From Spinellus fusiger (lineage: Eukaryota; Mucoromycota; Mucoromycetes; Mucorales; Phycomycetaceae): 64,000 nucleotides of DNA. The translations under genes were made by a program, and so were the position numbers. Numbering within the stretch: the stretch's first letter is position 1; the number at the start of each line of letters is the position of its first letter. The stretch lies in contig JALLLS010000117.1 in the NCBI GenBank assembly GCA_025094145.1, forward strand, positions 1-64,000, given 5' to 3'. The notes beneath the pieces were generated by a model, which searched no databases, was not told the DNA's origin, and saw only the letters and a program-made list of their open reading frames with translations. Shown here piece by piece: positions 60,219 through 64,000 of this stretch.

Positions 60219-62708
60219 TAATAATAATAAACCGCCTTTCTCTTTCTCTGTTTATGCAGGGCAGTGCAGGTGAACTATACACACTTGTTCCTCTTCAACA
60301 AAGAAGAGGAGAGTGTATAGGTATGTGTTTAGAGCAGTAAAGAGGAGAAAGCGGCCACTAGGAAGAGTCTACATGTCAACACACCCATTCACTTCACCTA
60401 AAGAGTGTTATGATCTCAGAGAAAATAGTGTCTATTTCTAAAAGAAGAAGGTGCCATTGTATTTCTTTTATTAGTATCAATAAAGTACAGTAGAGAGGAA
60501 TTGCCTTTTCTAGACTGCCTTATACACTCCATCTATTCTTTACACATTAAGTAATACTTTATTCATAGAATAGTGGATGGGGGAAAGTGAATCCTAAATA
60601 GGCATAACTACAGCCAACGCCATTCCATGGACTCTACTGTGAAGAGATGAGAATCCATTCCCTGGTGCTTTCACAATGCCGTAGTGTCTTTATTGTGCAC
60701 AAGGATCAGTCACTCCACAGCCACCACAACAGAATAAAAAGGTAAAAGGTAAAAGGTAAAAGGTAAAAGGTAAAATGCACCTTATTCTTCCGTGCAGTCT
60801 AATGCACTCACGTTCTGCTAGCCAACAAAGTAGTGGCATTCTCATGGGAAGGAAGAAGATTTAGAATAAATAAACGTTCTTACTGCTCCACTACGCTTAT
60901 TGTTGTGTCACTCGAATCCTTTATTGACTCGATACACTTGCACAATGTCGATAGTTCAATAGATAGACACGATAAGTGCAGGAACAATCAAAGTTGCTGT
61001 TGAGTTTTTATAGTGCAGTTCATCTTTCTTGTGGTAATACATGTCCATGGTCACACTTGCTCTATATGAAATCAGCACCCAACACAACAGACACCAGACC
61101 CTCTTCCATCCCTTCTTCCTCCATCAATGTGTGTGTGTATGTCTATCTGTGCTGATCTATGGATCAGGTTCTTCTTTCTGTCTCTGAACCAAATCAGCAA
61201 CAAAAGGGAGCACTTGTTCAGATCTGTTGGAGTACAAGGTATAGTTTAGCATACACTGTAAGAGGGCGTTTTAGCATTGGATTCCTATTTCATTCATAGT
61301 CCATTTTGGAGATCTATCATTATGAATAATAAATTAATATATAAAACACGCTTGAAACATTTCATTCAGACGGAGAAGAGAAGGAATAAAGAGGCTATAC
61401 TCAAGTCAAAAGTCAATGTGTATTCTTAGATACCTAAGTCAAAGCGTATGTCTGTGCTGGAAATTACTTTATATTAATATTTATATTTATAGCTACATTT
61501 ATAGCTATAGTTATAGTTGTTTATGTTTATTTATGTTTATCTATGTTTATTTATGTTATATTTTTCATAGTCTGTATTTCTTGGATAGGAAATAGATACT
61601 ACATCCACCTGAGTAACCGTCAGTGTGCTCAATGCAGATGACATGATAAAACAGCACGTAGAGCAATCCATTGCTTCATAGTTTATAGCCACTTCAATGT
61701 TCTCACTACCTAACATCCTCAAGGAAACAATAAGTAGAAGATGATGATGAAGAAGAAAGTACCATTCTTGTCTTGTCTTGTCGGATCTCCTTTAGACTGT
61801 TGTATAGATATAAAACGATAAGATATAGTCATTGACTCGTTCATTTTAGCCCGGTAGAATCTAGTCTAGATTCAATAGAAATGAAAAACCATTCGCTTCT
61901 GTGACGATAATTCATACAATTAGGATGACTCATTTTAGGTGAAGGATGGACCATGGCAATAATGGTAACAACAATAGCAACAGTAACAATAACAATAATA
62001 ACAAAAGGGATAGTAACACGCATTGCAATAAGATTTTTGGCAGCTTAGACAAGATATAATTAGTAAATTGAGATGGAATACCACTGTTAAATAATACAGT
62101 ACAGACACACACAATCTAACTATAGAAGAAGAAAGCTTACGACTAAAGAAATAACAGGATCAAGACAGAAGCTGACAAAAAATACCTATTTTAGATTCTA
62201 TTTTACCGCTCATTTCTTATCATAAAAACAGAACAAAAAAAAAGGGGGGGGGAGAGAGAGAGTAGAGAGAAGAGTCTATGTACAAATAAACTTTACAAGT
62301 TACATTTCTTATTGTTCCTATAGATAACAAGGGAGACTATTTCCATCACAAGTACTTGAAAATAAAGGATCAACGCACATCTCTCTTTGTATACCTATAT
62401 TTTTATATCTTTTTTATATCTTTTTTATATCTTTTTTATATAATTACTGAAAAATCACTTTTTAAGAATGGCCAATATACCCTTTTCATTGGCTAATACT
62501 ATTTTAGGATGTCTGGATCAGCTAGATATTATACACACTTACTTGAACATATTAATCTTAATTACATAACCAATCACCTCTTGAGTGAAGCCTATTCAAA
62601 ACAGATCAAAAGGCTGTTGTGGATAGAGTCATTTACACAAAAGTCATTGTAACTGTTCAAATAATGATAGATACCCAACAGAAAGTGGAGATATTGTGAT
62701 ATGACCAA
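60219..62708. other. Intergenic
   Basis: No supported gene. A GGTAAAA array lies at 60739-60775, TTTATG/TTTATAGC repeats at 61470-61555, a TAACAATAGCAACAG-type run at about 61960-62000, and a TATCTTTTT array at 62405-62442. Confidence 0.45.
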
Positions 62709-63075
62709 ATGGCAGATTATGGATTCTATAGCCCTGACACTATCCAAATCTCATCCATACAGGCTACACTTGAACAGCCACAGAGTGAAGAATTACAGAA
62801 TGAGATGCCATAAATTGAGAAACTACAGATCGAAAGGCCTTTGCGTCGAATAACAACAAGTATTACAGCAAAACAGATGATTTTTGGTGCTCTTGGTCTT
62901 AAAGCACCCTCCTTTATGAATGAAGAAAAGAGAAATCCACCACAGTTGAATGAATGTGTATGTCTTTTGTGATGATCAATGGCTTCCTATACATTTACAA
63001 AGCGTCTTTCTCTTTTATTCCCAGTACAGATGGAGGTATCGGTTAGTTATCAATTGGACATATCTTTTTATCTGA
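62709..63075 (+). pseudogene. Two-exon coding-like gene with in-frame TAA
   Basis: One frame from MADYGFYSPDTIQISSIQAT runs to 62957 except for a TAA at 62811-62813. After the stop it reads IEKLQIERPLRRITTSITAK and MIFGALGLKAPSFMNEEKR, clearly protein-like. A GTATGT donor (62958) and TTTTATTCCCAG acceptor (63024) join it in phase 0 to a short last exon ending WTYLFI-stop. The 67-nt intron and phase match make chance unlikely. Family not recognised. It may be a recent pseudogene, a 5'-shorter gene starting at an ATG after the stop, or a sequencing error. Confidence 0.4.
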
Positions 63076-64000
63076 ATTATAGGATAATAATAGTAGGCGG
63101 GATATATTATTCATACTCTTCCTCTCCATAGTTACATTCACTTTGGATAGAGAACCTGTATAAAGTGTTAGTGTTTCTTTTCATTATTATTATTATTATT
63201 AAAACAACAACACACATTTACTTTTCTTTAGTTGAATAGAATCATACCCTACACTGAATACATAATAGGGCTGACGCTTGGAATGTCAAGTCAGACGATT
63301 GAGCCAAAGTATACTTGTTCTAAAAGTACTTGGTTATTCTCTCACCTTATCTAAATGTCAAACATCTTACTTTAAAGACTGATGTAGAAAAGGGAGGGAA
63401 GCGGGTACAAGAAGAAAGAAAGAAAGAAAGGAAATAACCAATAAAGAAGATAAACAGTGAGAGAAATAGGTTCAATAAGAGCCGAGCAAAAGTGGAAAAT
63501 AGCAAGGAAAAAAGTGGATGAGTGGATGAGGGTGCCTTTGATCTTTCTATCTGTTATTTGGTATTTTATACAGAACACCAAGTAAAAATAATAAATAGAA
63601 AAATAACGAACCCTCTTTTCTGTAAAGTAAATAAGAAAGAATGCAAATAGGTCCAAAATATTTTCTTAATGAATGAGAAGAACAGTTTGCATGTAGCCCA
63701 TAGTTCATACTTATCATTAGAACACTTCTTTTTTTTACTATGTATTCTTAATGTAATGTTCTATTCAGCTACATGTCATTGGATGTATTGACTAAGTATC
63801 TCAAGGAAAGGGAATATTCTAATTGAATCCTACCGACAGTCAAGATGTTTTTGTCCAACATCTCATTTATTCTCATGCTTATTCTTATCACTCAATAGAA
63901 GCAGTAGCAAAGGATTCCTTATCTACCGCATAAGACATCAGGCCAATGACTATGAAAGGGATTCAATAGACTGTGCTATGTAAGTTTGCTGTTTCTGTGT
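63076..64000. other. Intergenic to window end
   Basis: Nothing recognisable apart from a short (ATT)n run near 63185 and a GAAA run near 63413-63430. Confidence 0.4.

Noticed and set aside
1..64000. tRNA, rRNA, snRNA genes and CRISPR arrays
   Set aside because: No B-box-like GGTTCGAATCC text, conserved rRNA blocks, or spaced identical repeats with unique spacers were found by eye; a tRNAscan/Infernal run would settle it.

Overview
The window reads as nuclear DNA of an early-diverging filamentous fungus, most likely a Mucoromycota (Mucorales-type) species. It is AT-rich. Its genes carry several short GT-AG introns of about 31-280 nt. Conserved proteins are fungal in type (uL5, uL13, Alg1, Yae1, Isd11, Nop12), and broken mobile-element genes resemble families I associate with Mucorales. 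The lineage is inference; no rRNA, tRNA or CRISPR array was seen.

Layout. 1-7.6 kb is a transposon graveyard: a disrupted C2H2-finger transposase-like gene (+), a dead TnpB/Fanzor-like gene (+), and a multi-exon gene of an uncharacterised family (-) with an in-frame stop. 9.4-12.4 kb holds two ribosomal protein genes, uL5/RPL11 (-) and uL13/RPL13A (+). 12.4-20.9 kb is a gene desert full of simple repeats. A Ran1/Sks1-like kinase lies at 21-22.3 kb. A histidine-phosphatase-family gene (+) and a fungal lipase-like alpha/beta hydrolase (-) converge at 27-30.3 kb. 30.5-38.4 kb is mostly empty. A SAM methyltransferase (-) is at 38.4-39.8 kb. 44.7-49.2 kb is a second transposon cluster: a Tc1/mariner element with both terminal inverted repeats, another dead gene, and an internally deleted inverted copy of the element that opens the window. 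50.4-60.2 kb is gene-dense: YAE1 (+), ISD11 (-), a small unknown (+), ALG1 (-), a STE-group kinase (-) and NOP12 (+). The last 3.8 kb holds one small coding-like two-exon gene with an in-frame stop.

Functional links. YAE1 and ISD11 are convergent neighbours and both act in iron-sulphur protein biogenesis. uL5, uL13 and NOP12 belong to ribosome production. ALG1 starts lipid-linked oligosaccharide mannosylation. Exon models were built by hand from splice signals and reading-frame continuity. Those for uL13, the Ran1-like kinase, the phosphatase, the hydrolase, YAE1, ALG1, the STE kinase and NOP12 keep frame across every junction. Two junctions (ALG1 intron 1 and NOP12 intron 2) appear to be GC-AG.
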